A DNA stretch of 64,000 nt, from the NCBI GenBank assembly GCA_945870225.1, contig CAMBRF010000017.1, positions 1-64,000 on the forward strand, written 5' to 3'. This DNA is from PVC group bacterium (lineage in GTDB: Bacteria > Verrucomicrobiota > Kiritimatiellia > CAIKKV01 > CAITUY01). The notes below the pieces were generated by a model, which saw only the letters and a list, made by a program, of their open reading frames with translations, made no database searches and was not told the DNA's origin. The position numbers and the translations under genes are program-made. Positions 31,485 through 41,371 of the stretch are shown here, one piece after another (the stretch's first letter is position 1; the number at the start of each line of letters is the position of its first letter).

Positions 31485-32678
31485 GTGAGCAACAAGATGA
31501 ACTCTGACGGCGATCGGAAACTGACCAATGTGTTTGAGCGTTATCTTACCGTGTGGGTGGCGCTCTGTATTGTGGGTGGGATAGTGCTGGGGAAACTGGC
31601 GCCCGGATTGGCCAGGACGCTGGATGGTATGGCGATTTACGTAAATGACGCCCCGGTGGTGTCCATTCCCATCGCGATCTGTCTCTTCTTCATGATGTAC
31701 CCCATCATGGTGAAGATTGACTTCGCCTCGGTCGTCAAGGCCGGCCGGAGCGGCAAACCGGTCTGGCTGACGTTGTTTGTGAACTGGGCGATCAAGCCCT
31801 TCACGATGTATGCCATCGCCTTGTTGTTTCTGGGCTTCCTGTTCAGGGGCCTGATCGGAGCTGAGGCGACAGACCTCGTGAAAATGCCATTCAGGCTCGA
31901 CCTGGCAGTGGGTGCCACGCATGGAGCGGGCACGGTTGTGTTGCATGAAGGCGTCAAGATGTTGCAGGTTCCGCTGTGGCGCAGTTACTTTGCCGGGTGC
32001 ATTCTTCTTGGAATCGCACCCTGCACGGCGATGGTGCTGGTGTGGGGTTATCTGGCAAAGGGTAACGACGGATTAACCCTGATCATGGTGGCCATCAACT
32101 CGCTGTCCATGCTCGTGCTCTACGGCGTGCTTGGCGGTTTCCTGCTGGGCGTGGGCAAACTCCCGGTGCCCTGGCAGGCGTTACTGCTCTCGATCATCAT
32201 CTACGTGGCCCTGCCGCTGGTGGCCGGATACTTGTCTCGAAAGTGGATCATCCAGGCGAAGGGGGAGAAGTGGTTTACGGAGAAGTTCCTGCATGTGCTC
32301 ACCCCCATCACGATCCTCGCCCTGTTGACCACACTGGTGCTGCTCTTCAGTTTCAAGGGCGAAACGATCCTGAATAACCCGTTGACCATCCTCTGGATCG
32401 CCATCCCGCTATTCCTTCAGACGATGCTTATTTTCTGGCTGGGGTACGGGTGGGCCAGACTGCTCAAGCTTCCCTATCGGGACGCAGCCCCTGCGGCGAT
32501 GATCGGTGCCTCGAACCACTTCGAGGTGGCCATTGCCACGGCGACCATGCTGTTCGGCCTTTCCTCCGGCGCGGCGCTGGCCACGGTGGTGGGGGTATTG
32601 ATCGAAGTTCCGGTTATGCTGTGGCTCGTGAAAATCTGCCTGCGAACCCAGCACTGGTTCGGGAATGAGAGGGCGTAG
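31485..32678 (+). CDS. acr3: Arsenite efflux permease ACR3 family
   Basis: '[23 protein letters not shown]' with Acr3 catalytic Cys region; multi-TM; arsC follows. Confidence 0.94.
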   Translation: MSNKMNSDGDRKLTNVFERYLTVWVALCIVGGIVLGKLAPGLARTLDGMAIYVNDAPVVSIPIAICLFFMMYPIMVKIDFASVVKAGRSGKPVWLTLFVNWAIKPFTMYAIALLFLGFLFRGLIGAEATDLVKMPFRLDLAVGATHGAGTVVLHEGVKMLQVPLWRSYFAGCILLGIAPCTAMVLVWGYLAKGNDGLTLIMVAINSLSMLVLYGVLGGFLLGVGKLPVPWQALLLSIIIYVALPLVAGYLSRKWIIQAKGEKWFTEKFLHVLTPITILALLTTLVLLFSFKGETILNNPLTILWIAIPLFLQTMLIFWLGYGWARLLKLPYRDAAPAAMIGASNHFEVAIATATMLFGLSSGAALATVVGVLIEVPVMLWLVKICLRTQHWFGNERA

Positions 32679-32681
32679 GCG

Positions 32682-33110
32682 ATGAAAATTCTCTTTCTCT
32701 GCACGGGTAATTCCTGCCGGAGCCAGATGGCGGAAGGTTGGGCGCGGCAATTGAAGGACGACGTGATCGAGGCGTATTCCGCCGGAATCGAGACGCACGG
32801 GCTCAATCCGAGGGCGGTCAAGGTCATGGCGGAGGCCGGCGTGGACATCAGTGGACAGCGGTCCAAGAACGTCGACGAGGTCAAGGATGTCCCGTTCGAC
32901 TACATCGTTACGGTGTGCGGTCATGCGAACGAATCATGCCCCATGTGGCTGAGCGGCAAAGCCAAGGTCGTCCACGTCGGTTTCGACGATCCCCCCGCAC
33001 TGTCTAATAACGCGAAGAGCGAAGACGAGGCGCTTGGGCACTATCGGCGCGTTCGCGATGAAATCAGAGACTTCATCAGGGAGATGCCGGCGAGCCTGAG
33101 TCGGGGCTGA
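32682..33110 (+). CDS. arsC: Arsenate reductase, thioredoxin-coupled LMW-PTPase type
   Basis: 'ILFLCTGNSCRSQMAEGWAR' P-loop, 'VTVCGHANESCP' redox Cys pair. Confidence 0.95.
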   Translation: MKILFLCTGNSCRSQMAEGWARQLKDDVIEAYSAGIETHGLNPRAVKVMAEAGVDISGQRSKNVDEVKDVPFDYIVTVCGHANESCPMWLSGKAKVVHVGFDDPPALSNNAKSEDEALGHYRRVRDEIRDFIREMPASLSRG

Positions 33111-33162
33111 CAACAGACGGTGAACATGGGATAATGTTGGTGCCGTGAGGTGATGAAAGGCT

Positions 33163-35367
33163 ATGGCGATCACAACCAACAGATTCAGGGTTCGCGGGCT
33201 CGATTGCGCGGAGGAGGTCAATGCGCTCAGGGATACCGTGGGCAAACTGCGGGATGTGAGCGCTCTTGACTTCAACCTCATTGACGGGACGATGACGGTT
33301 CAATATGACGCCGACCTGGTTGGCGAGAGCGTCATTCTCGACGCAGTGAAGAGAGCCGGTCTGCAGGCGGATCCCCTCGACGCGACGTGTGCCAACGGTG
33401 TGTGTGCCGTCGAGGAGGGTTGGTGGCTGAAACGTGGACGGGCTTTTATGTGTTGGAGTTCCGGTGCTCTGGTGCTGACAGGTCTGGCCAGTCACGCGAT
33501 GCTGCATGGGGGCCTGCTGCATGCGCTGATCGGCGGAGAAGGCATGGTGAATCATGTCTTTCCGCTGCCCGTCAGGCTTCTCTATGGGGCGGCGGTTGTG
33601 ACCGGGGGCTGGTTCGTCGTTCCGAAGGCCTGGTTGGCGCTGCGCCGGCTGCAGGCCGATATGAATCTTCTGATGACGATCGCCGTGTTCGGCGCGATGG
33701 CCATCGGGCAATGGTTCGAGGCCGGAACCGTGGCGTTTCTCTTCGCGTTCTCCCTGCTGCTGGAATCGTGGAGTGTGGGTCGTGCCCGCCGGGCCATCCA
33801 TGCCCTGGTCAACCTGACGCCGCCGACCGCCCGCTACCGGTGCCCTGCCGACGGGGATATCATCGAAAAACTGGTTGCCGACGTTCCGGTTGGGGTCACG
33901 ATTCTGGTGCGGCCGGGGGAGCGAATCCCGCTGGACGGAATTGTCACCAGAGGCCGGACCTCGGTGAACCAGGCCCCCATCACCGGCGAATCCATGTTGG
34001 TGGCCAAGGAGGAGGGGAATGAGGTTTTTGCGGGCACGATCAACGAGGAGGGATCGATCGAGTTCCGGGCCACCAAGCCGGCTGCCGACACCACCCTGGC
34101 GCGCATCGTCCGTATGGTGGAGCACGCGCAATCCCGCCGGGCACGGGTTGAGCAGTGGGTGGAAAAATTCGCACGTTACTACACGCCTGCCATGCTGGCC
34201 ATCGCCTTCATGGTCGCGGTCGTTCCGCCGCTGTTGGGCGGATCATGGGGTCGCTGGTTCTATGAGGCGCTGGTCATCCTGGTCATCGCCTGTCCCTGCG
34301 CACTGGTGATCTCGACGCCCGTCAGTATCGTGGCGGCCCTCACGGCGGCGGCCAGGGCGGGTGTGCTGATCAAGGGAGGAGCCTTCCTTGAAGCGGCAGG
34401 TCGCGTTAAGGTCTTCGCGCTGGACAAGACGGGCACATTGACGAAGGGTCTCCCGGAGGTGCAGGAGATACTGGCCTTGAATGGCCACACCCGCCATGAA
34501 CTTCTCGCCCGCGCGGCAGCGTTGGAAGCTCACAGCGAGCACCCCTTGGCGGCGGCTGTCTTGCGGAAGGCCCGCGTGGAGCATGTGACGCCTTTGGTGG
34601 CGCAGGAGTTCCGTGCCATCAAAGGGCGCGGTGCCGAAGCGATGATTGAAGGGCGCCTCTTCTGGGTGGGAAGCCACCGGCTCCTGCATGAAAAAGGCGT
34701 TGAGGAGTCAGAAATCCATATCCATGCACAGCGCATGGAAGATGCAGGGCATTCCCTGATCGTGGTGGGTAGCGACCGGCATGTCTGTGGTCTGATCAGC
34801 GTGGCCGATGCCATTCGTCCGGAGGCTTTGGCTCTGGTCCGCCAGTTGAAGGCGGCGGGTGTGCGTCACGTCGCCATGCTCACCGGCGACAATCAGGGCA
34901 CGGCGGATGCGGTAGGCCGTGCGGTGGGTGTGGATGAAGTGCGGGCGGAACTGCTGCCGGAAGACAAGATGCAGGCGATTCAGGAGATCCAACAACGGCA
35001 TGGCCTCGTGGCCATGGTGGGCGATGGCGTCAATGATGCGCCAGCGCTGGCCACCGCCACCCTCGGAATTTCAATGGGTGCCGCCGGGACCGATGCGGCC
35101 ATCGAAACGGCTGATATTGCCCTCATGTCCGACAATTTGGACCGTCTTCCCTGGCTGGTGCTCCATGCGCGGCGTGCCTTGCGCATTATCCGGCAGAATA
35201 TTATTTTCGCCTTGGGGCTCAAGGCGGTATTCATGGTCCTGGCTTTGCTGCAAGTGGCGACGCTCTGGATGGCCATTGCCGCCGATATGGGGGCCTCGTT
35301 GCTGGTGATCTTCAACGCCTTGCGCCTGCTGCGCGACAGGGGGCCCCGGTTGAACGTCGTGACGTGA
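33163..35367 (+). CDS. P1B-type heavy-metal ATPase (Cd/Zn/Pb subclass-like)
   Basis: N-term HMA-like 'VRGLDCAEEVNAL', 'CPCALVISTPVSIVAAL', 'DKTGTLTKG', 'GDGVNDAPAL'. Confidence 0.94.
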   Translation: MAITTNRFRVRGLDCAEEVNALRDTVGKLRDVSALDFNLIDGTMTVQYDADLVGESVILDAVKRAGLQADPLDATCANGVCAVEEGWWLKRGRAFMCWSSGALVLTGLASHAMLHGGLLHALIGGEGMVNHVFPLPVRLLYGAAVVTGGWFVVPKAWLALRRLQADMNLLMTIAVFGAMAIGQWFEAGTVAFLFAFSLLLESWSVGRARRAIHALVNLTPPTARYRCPADGDIIEKLVADVPVGVTILVRPGERIPLDGIVTRGRTSVNQAPITGESMLVAKEEGNEVFAGTINEEGSIEFRATKPAADTTLARIVRMVEHAQSRRARVEQWVEKFARYYTPAMLAIAFMVAVVPPLLGGSWGRWFYEALVILVIACPCALVISTPVSIVAALTAAARAGVLIKGGAFLEAAGRVKVFALDKTGTLTKGLPEVQEILALNGHTRHELLARAAALEAHSEHPLAAAVLRKARVEHVTPLVAQEFRAIKGRGAEAMIEGRLFWVGSHRLLHEKGVEESEIHIHAQRMEDAGHSLIVVGSDRHVCGLISVADAIRPEALALVRQLKAAGVRHVAMLTGDNQGTADAVGRAVGVDEVRAELLPEDKMQAIQEIQQRHGLVAMVGDGVNDAPALATATLGISMGAAGTDAAIETADIALMSDNLDRLPWLVLHARRALRIIRQNIIFALGLKAVFMVLALLQVATLWMAIAADMGASLLVIFNALRLLRDRGPRLNVVT

Positions 35368-35390
35368 AGTAAAAGGCAAGGAACACTACC

Positions 35391-36035
35391 ATGCCGAATA
35401 GTCTTCAGGAGGTAAAGGATCGGTTCGATCGGGTGGCTTCAGCTTGGGATGCCAATCCGGGGCGGGTTATTTTGGCTCAGGCGGTGGTAGCGGCGATCCG
35501 CGCCGCTGTGCCGCTGCGGTGCGACATGAAGGCCATGGACTTCGGGGCGGGCACCGGACTGGTAACGCTGGGCCTTCTGCCCCATGTGGGCTGGCTCACC
35601 GCTGCGGATGCGTCGGTTGAGATGGTACGGGTACTGGATGCGAAACTGAAGGCCCTTCGGATAGCGAATGTGAAGACCATGCTCTGTGACATCAGCAAGG
35701 CCGCTCTGCCGGTGGCGGAATTCGATCTCATCGTGAGTTCCATGGTGTTGCACCACCTTCCGGATGTGCCCGCCGCGCTTCAGAGGCTTCGGCCTTGCCT
35801 GCGGCCCGGCGGCTGGATTGCCCTGGCCGATCTCGACTCAGAGGACGGGACGTTTCATGCCGACCCGACCGGCGTCTATCACCATGGTTTTGACCGGGCT
35901 CAAATCTGCCGGTGGTTGCAGGCCGCCGGGTTCACGGAGACGAGGTCCGATGAGGCGCATCGGATGGTGCGGGCGGCGACAGACGGTCAAAGCCGTGAGT
36001 ACCCCGTCTTTCTCGTTACGGGCCGGGCGCCTTGA
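35391..36035 (+). CDS. Class I SAM-dependent methyltransferase
   Basis: 'AMDFGAGTGLVTLGLLP', 'FDLIVSSMVLHHLPDVPAALQRLRPCLRPGGWIALADLD'. Confidence 0.9.
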   Translation: MPNSLQEVKDRFDRVASAWDANPGRVILAQAVVAAIRAAVPLRCDMKAMDFGAGTGLVTLGLLPHVGWLTAADASVEMVRVLDAKLKALRIANVKTMLCDISKAALPVAEFDLIVSSMVLHHLPDVPAALQRLRPCLRPGGWIALADLDSEDGTFHADPTGVYHHGFDRAQICRWLQAAGFTETRSDEAHRMVRAATDGQSREYPVFLVTGRAP

Positions 36036-36057
36036 GAAGGTTGCTGTCCTCCTGCGA

Positions 36058-38064
36058 TCACTGAACGATTGGAAGCTCCGGCCGCGCGGCCCATTCGGTC
36101 CAGCCGGCGTCGTACCAGCGGACATTCGGATAGCCCAGCAGGTGCTTCAGGACGAAGAAGGTCTGGCTGGCTTGATGTCCGGTGCGGCAGTGGACGATGA
36201 CTTCGGTGTCCTTCGATGGAACGATCCGGCTGTAGGCGGCCGCAAGTTCCGCGACCGGCTTGAAGGTGGCGACCTTATTGGAAGTCACAATGACATCCTC
36301 GCTGAAGGCGCGGTTGATCGCACCGGGAATATGGCCGGCACGGGCTTCATCGGATTTCTTTCCTGTGTAAAAGTCAGCCGGACGTACGTCAATAATTACC
36401 GCGCCGGGCTTGCCCAGTCGGGCCGCCACAGTCTGGAAGTCCACCGTGAAGTCATCGGCATTGCTTTTCAACGGGTATTTCGCTCCGGTGACGGCAGGCA
36501 GCGCGGCGTCCACAGGCCGACCCTCCTGCGCCCACTTGGCGGACCCTCCGTTCAAGACGGCATAGTCCCTATGTCCCAGCCGCCCCAAAGCCATGCCAGC
36601 CAGGGTGGTGTCGTGCAACTTGTCGCCCGATACGAGAACGATGGTGTCTGAGGGCTGCAACCCTAAAAGCGAGAACTGGGCCGCAAGCATGGGGGCGGGA
36701 AGGAGCATGGACGGCACGCCTCCGATATTGCCGCGGAGACTCTCCACATTGAGACTGAGCGAACCCGGAATATGCCCTGAGTTGTACTCGGGCTGGGGGC
36801 GCAGGTCGATGACCTTGAGCCCCAACGCGCCAAGCCGGTCGGCAAGCCAGTCCGTCTCGACGAGATAAGTCCTCCCGGCCTGATCCGGTGCGAGGGCTCC
36901 GCTGACCTTGCTGACGCCGGCGGGCGAGGCGAAGAAGGCGCGCCAGGCATTGACCCGCTCGGAAACCCGGGGCGGCAACGGTTCGGTTCGCAACGACACC
37001 GGCTTGAGGCACCGATCCCGAAAGCCCTGCAGACCGTCGGTGAGGAGATAGACGTTGTCGAATCCCTGACGCTGGAGCGAATCGCGGGCCTGGGCGGGAT
37101 GCGTCATTCCGTTGGAATAGAGAACGATCAGTCCCTTGTTCCGGTGGGGCAGGAGGGTTTCCGCCAACCGGGCGAGCGGGACGTTGAGCGCGTTGCGAAT
37201 GTGGAAGGCGTTGAACTCGGCGGCTGGCCGAACATCCACGACCACGAGATCGGGTTCGCCCGCCATCAGTCGGTCGGCCAGTTCCTCGGGCTCGATGTGG
37301 TCTCTGGCCTTGTCCACATTTTCCATCAGGGCTTTCTCGCCCATCCCCGACACGGCGGCGGCATCCGTTGACGTTGCGGAAACGGTTGTTGTGGAGGGGT
37401 TCAGCACGAACAGGCCGGCGGCCACCGCCACCAGTGCCAGGCTGAAGGCCTTCAGGAAAGGCGTTCCCAGATACGGGGCGTGGCCCATGCGAGCCTTTTC
37501 GGCCCACTCGGCGAGCCAGAAGGCGGCCACCGCCACCAGGGTGAACGCCATGACGAACGTGTTCCGCGACACGCCCAACGTGTCATAAGCCAGTTGCACG
37601 CCCTGATCGCCGGCCGTCATAAACGGTCCGATCACAGGAAACAGCTCGTTGAAGAGAATGCTTCCGCCAATGCTGCCGAGCAGGAAGACCAGGGCATCGA
37701 TACGGCCCGCGGCCAGTCCCGCGGCGGCGGTTCCGGGACACCAGCCTCCCATTACAAACCCCACGCCGAAAAGGAGTCCGCCCGCGATCTGGGCGCCGTA
37801 GATCGTCGGCATGAGGAAGATCCGCTCGAGGGGCAGCCAGCCGATGGCGACCAGATACGACAGTCCCAGCATCGCGACGATCACGGCGGTGAACATGACC
37901 TTCAGAACCGCCATGTCGGTGAAGTAGAACACGCCGGCCAGACGCCGTGAACTGCTGAACCCGGCTCTTTCCAGCGCAAACCCGAATCCGGCTCCGACCA
38001 GCAGGGCGAGGAAGAGCGCCGTGGGCGTTCCCAGCGCATCCAGACTATAGAGGGTGTTAATCAT
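36058..38064 (-). CDS. YeeE/YedE-type sulfur transporter fused to three rhodanese domains
   Basis: 'GGWCPGTAAAGLAAG' YeeE motif; rhodanese units ending 'IVLYSNGMT', 'IVLVSGDKL', 'VIVHCRTGHQAS'; start at MINTLYS. Confidence 0.9.
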   Translation of the reverse strand: MINTLYSLDALGTPTALFLALLVGAGFGFALERAGFSSSRRLAGVFYFTDMAVLKVMFTAVIVAMLGLSYLVAIGWLPLERIFLMPTIYGAQIAGGLLFGVGFVMGGWCPGTAAAGLAAGRIDALVFLLGSIGGSILFNELFPVIGPFMTAGDQGVQLAYDTLGVSRNTFVMAFTLVAVAAFWLAEWAEKARMGHAPYLGTPFLKAFSLALVAVAAGLFVLNPSTTTVSATSTDAAAVSGMGEKALMENVDKARDHIEPEELADRLMAGEPDLVVVDVRPAAEFNAFHIRNALNVPLARLAETLLPHRNKGLIVLYSNGMTHPAQARDSLQRQGFDNVYLLTDGLQGFRDRCLKPVSLRTEPLPPRVSERVNAWRAFFASPAGVSKVSGALAPDQAGRTYLVETDWLADRLGALGLKVIDLRPQPEYNSGHIPGSLSLNVESLRGNIGGVPSMLLPAPMLAAQFSLLGLQPSDTIVLVSGDKLHDTTLAGMALGRLGHRDYAVLNGGSAKWAQEGRPVDAALPAVTGAKYPLKSNADDFTVDFQTVAARLGKPGAVIIDVRPADFYTGKKSDEARAGHIPGAINRAFSEDVIVTSNKVATFKPVAELAAAYSRIVPSKDTEVIVHCRTGHQASQTFFVLKHLLGYPNVRWYDAGWTEWAARPELPIVQ

Positions 38065-38590
38065 GCCATTGCCTCCTGACGAACCATGCGGTGCCATACC
38101 CGGCGGCAAACACGCATCCCATGAACACCAGACTCCCGCTGAGCAGCAGAGCGCCGCCGCTCAAGGCCTGGCCGGAGGTGCAGCCCTGAGCCAGGCGGCT
38201 CGCGAACCCGACGATCACGCCGCCCGCCAGAGCGTATCCCAGTCGTAACCGCCGCGACGCCGCGGCACCGCGCTCAACCTGGATTCGGGCACGGTTGGCC
38301 AGGAGTGCCGAGAATAGCGCCCCGACGAATGTGCCCACGAGCATCAGGACGAGGTAATAGTTCAGCGGCCGGGCGCCCCAGCGGCCGAAATACTCGCTGC
38401 TCAGCGTGTGCGACGTCGCCGTGCAAAGGGACAGCGATGCGCCAATGCGCGCAATGCCTGCGGACGCCCCCAGTCCGGCTCCGAGAATCACGAATGACGC
38501 CAGGAGCACCAGCCCGAGCAGAACCCCGGCGAGGTAGGGATTGGCGTAGGGCTTGGGTCCCAAGGGTGATGTTTCTGTGACAGTTTTCAT
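38057..38590 (-). CDS. YeeE/YedE-family membrane protein
   Basis: 'GFASRLAQGCTSGQALSGGALLLSGSLVFM'; overlaps the downstream YeeE-rhodanese gene. Confidence 0.9.
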   Translation of the reverse strand: MKTVTETSPLGPKPYANPYLAGVLLGLVLLASFVILGAGLGASAGIARIGASLSLCTATSHTLSSEYFGRWGARPLNYYLVLMLVGTFVGALFSALLANRARIQVERGAAASRRLRLGYALAGGVIVGFASRLAQGCTSGQALSGGALLLSGSLVFMGCVFAAGYGTAWFVRRQWHD

Positions 38591-38608
38591 AAGCTCCCTT
38601 TGTCGCTT

Positions 38609-40642
38609 TTAGCAACCTGCGCTTTTCTTTTTCGGGGTGGCGGGGGGGGCCGGAGGCGGGGCTGGCGCTGCCGGGGTGTGCACGGGTGTTGCCGGCTTCA
38701 CGACCGGACCCGGTGCCGTTGTCATCGGCATGGTGGCGGCCTGTGGCGCTTGGAAGTCGTTCCAGTAAGCCTCGAGCCCTCCGAAAAGCGCCTTGATCGG
38801 ACGCGGGGTCTTCTGGGAAAGGATACCGCCAACCGCCATGGCAAGGGACCCGTCACGATCAACCAGGATAAGCGGAACGGTGCCGTTCAGATAAGCGGGA
38901 TTGGCAATGACCTCGGCAATATCGGCATTGGCCGATCCCGGGATGTTGAAATCGGAGAACTGGGCCGGCGGCCGGATATCGACGATCTCGAAGGTTCCGG
39001 GCAGGTCCATGATCAGGCGCTTAAGTTCCGCGACGGCGAGGCGCTCGGGAAGTCTGACCGCCCGCACGGGGGCCGCCGGCGCGTGGCTGCCGGCTCCGGC
39101 TGCGCTCAATGTGGGCAAGCCTGCGGCAATCCACGCCTCGCTGCCGCCTTCCATGTTGAAGACGTGCTTGAAGCCGAGTTTACGCAACACCGAGGCCCCC
39201 ATGCTGGAGCGATAGGCGGAGTTGCAGACCGTGAGAACCGGCATCTCCTTGGATAGACGCTTGCTGTCGACGAACATCCTGTTCAGCGGGATGTTGAGCA
39301 CATTGCCAATCCTTAGCGCCATCCATTCGCTCGGGAGACGAACATCCACCACAATCGGAGCCGTCCCGGCCTGCATCTGCTGGTAGAGATCCTGCGGTTT
39401 CAAAAGCTTGAGAGATCCGACCGGCAGGTTGGCCTGTTTCCATCCGTCGAGGCCCCCTTGCAGAAACCCGACCGGTGCATCGTAGCCGATGCGTTTCAGG
39501 CGGAACGCCGCCTCTAGGACCTCGGCCTCCGACCCCACCAGTGCAAACGGCTCACCCCAGGGAATCATGATGCCCGTCCATGTTTCGAACCGGCCCCGTA
39601 TGCCGATGCTGATGGCGTTCTGCGGATGCGCCGCCGCAAACGGGTTGGCGTCGCGCACGTCGATCAACCAGACCCCTTTCTGCATCTGGGCGGCCACCTC
39701 GGCGGCAGGCAGAGCCAGCGGCATGACCTTATCCCAGTCAACCAGCGGCGGCCCGTCGTGGTTCATCCTGGCATTGTGCTTGAAGTACTGGGGCGCATCG
39801 GGCAACCCGTCAATAACGGCCATGACGTAGGGCAGGAGCTCCTTGTGCTGAAGATACACATTCTCACGGCGTTGTTCGCCGATGGTGGAGACGGGCTTGT
39901 CGCTCAGGTGGGCCCCGCACAGCGAACCCGCGCCGTGGGCCGGAAAGAAGGGGGTTTCATCAGGAAGCTTGGAGAGCTTGTCCTTCCACGAGTGGAATCC
40001 CATCTCGGCCAGGGCCGCCGCGCTCATCCCTTCACCCATCAGGTCGGGCCGCCCGACACTGCCGATGAAAAGCGTGTCACCCGTAAGGACCAGCTTCGGG
40101 CTCTTTGCGTCTGCGGGGTGGAAGACATAGAGACAGGTGCCGTCGGGGGTATGGCCGGGCGTAGTTACAATCATGCCGCGAACCTTTCCGAAGGTGATCG
40201 TATCGCCATCCTTGACAGGCTTATGCGGGTAACCGGCCTGGGTGGCTTCGTTAACGATGATCTCGGCTCCCGTGGCCTTCGCCAGTTCCATATGGCCAGC
40301 TACGAAATCCGCATGCGAATGGGTCAGGTAGACCTTGGTGATCTTGAGGCCCAGCTCCTTCGCATCCTTCAGGTAACGGCTGATATCCCGGGCCGGGTCG
40401 ATGATCAGGACTTCCCCGCCGCTGCCAATCAGATAGGAGTAATGCGAAAGGACGCCCAGGTTGTACTGGCGGAACACGAAGTCAGCGGACTTTTGCTCGG
40501 TCTCCTTAACCAGTTGGACACTGGCGGCTTCGTCACCATGTGTTGCGGCTTCCGCATCACCCGGCAAACCGGCTGCGCGCGCCGAAGCGGCGGCGAGCAG
40601 CGTCCCCATCCATAGACAAACAGTCCAAAACGATATTTTCAT
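38609..40642 (-). CDS. Secreted MBL-fold persulfide-dioxygenase-like protein fused to three rhodanese domains
   Basis: Signal peptide, 'YLTHSHADFVAGH', 'TTPGHTPDGTCLYV', 'LVLTGDTLFIGSVGRPDL', then rhodanese units 'FALVGSEAE', 'LTVCNSAYRSS', 'ILVDRDGSL'. Confidence 0.9.
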   Translation of the reverse strand: MKISFWTVCLWMGTLLAAASARAAGLPGDAEAATHGDEAASVQLVKETEQKSADFVFRQYNLGVLSHYSYLIGSGGEVLIIDPARDISRYLKDAKELGLKITKVYLTHSHADFVAGHMELAKATGAEIIVNEATQAGYPHKPVKDGDTITFGKVRGMIVTTPGHTPDGTCLYVFHPADAKSPKLVLTGDTLFIGSVGRPDLMGEGMSAAALAEMGFHSWKDKLSKLPDETPFFPAHGAGSLCGAHLSDKPVSTIGEQRRENVYLQHKELLPYVMAVIDGLPDAPQYFKHNARMNHDGPPLVDWDKVMPLALPAAEVAAQMQKGVWLIDVRDANPFAAAHPQNAISIGIRGRFETWTGIMIPWGEPFALVGSEAEVLEAAFRLKRIGYDAPVGFLQGGLDGWKQANLPVGSLKLLKPQDLYQQMQAGTAPIVVDVRLPSEWMALRIGNVLNIPLNRMFVDSKRLSKEMPVLTVCNSAYRSSMGASVLRKLGFKHVFNMEGGSEAWIAAGLPTLSAAGAGSHAPAAPVRAVRLPERLAVAELKRLIMDLPGTFEIVDIRPPAQFSDFNIPGSANADIAEVIANPAYLNGTVPLILVDRDGSLAMAVGGILSQKTPRPIKALFGGLEAYWNDFQAPQAATMPMTTAPGPVVKPATPVHTPAAPAPPPAPPATPKKKSAGC

Positions 40643-40732
40643 GCGCCTACTCCTTAATCCAGCTTCATATTACGCCGCCACGCCGTTTACTTTAGTTTCA
40701 CAGGCGTTTTAGTCAAGCTGAGTCTTGGGTCG

Positions 40733-40897
40733 TCAGAACCCTCTGGCCGACAGTCCCCCGATCAGCATGCCGAACAGCGTGCTGACCCAAGGGTTTGATG
40801 TAATCGGGCAGGTTCCGGTGGAACAACCGACGAACCTGTACACGGCGAAACCCAAAAGACCTCCCACCACGACACCTATCACGGTTCGAATAATCAT
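40733..40897 (-). CDS. Small membrane protein (DUF6132-like)
   Basis: 'MIIRTVIGVVVGGLLGFAVYRFVGCSTGTCPITSNPWVSTLFGMLIGGL'. Confidence 0.7.
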   Translation of the reverse strand: MIIRTVIGVVVGGLLGFAVYRFVGCSTGTCPITSNPWVSTLFGMLIGGLSARGF

Positions 40898-40913
40898 GAG
40901 CCACCTCTCTTTT

Positions 40914-41276
40914 TTATGCACTGCATCCGCAAACACCCACCCGCATCGGCGAGATCGCCACCGCTTCAAGTTTTTCCCGCAAGGCGCCGGCCGAGGGCAG
41001 GCCGACCACCGTATCGACCGCTTTCCCGTCCTTAAAGAACATCAGCGTGGGAACGCCGCGGATGCGATAGTCGTTCGCCAGCTGTGGAGCATCATCCACG
41101 TTGATCTTCACGACCTTCAGGCGGCTGTCATATGTTTTCGCCACGCCTTCCAATACCGGGGCCAGCATTTTGCAGGGGCCGCACCACGGGGCATAGAAAT
41201 CGACCAGTACCGGCACATCGGACTCGATAACCTCGCCGTTAAACTCAGTTTCCCGCAATTCCTTCACTTTACTCAT
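40914..41276 (-). CDS. trxA: Thioredoxin
   Basis: 'VDFYAPWCGPCKMLAPVLEGVAKTY', 'YRIRGVPTLMFFKDGK'; SD AAGGAGGATG. Confidence 0.94.
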   Translation of the reverse strand: MSKVKELRETEFNGEVIESDVPVLVDFYAPWCGPCKMLAPVLEGVAKTYDSRLKVVKINVDDAPQLANDYRIRGVPTLMFFKDGKAVDTVVGLPSAGALREKLEAVAISPMRVGVCGCSA

Positions 41277-41371
41277 GATCTCATCCTCCTTCGGGACTTA
41301 TTGTCCTCTGTATAGGTTAGAGCCGTGAGTCGGGAAAAGGTTACAAGGTTTTTGGCGGGTTCCTGAACCGG

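Noticed and set aside
35391-36035. ArsM arsenite methyltransferase
   Set aside because: Class I fold motifs are present but the Cys-containing As-binding motifs expected in ArsM are not visible.
29609-36035. mer operon (mercury resistance)
   Set aside because: No merA, merB, merR or merT-like sequence; the mercury link is through hgcAB.
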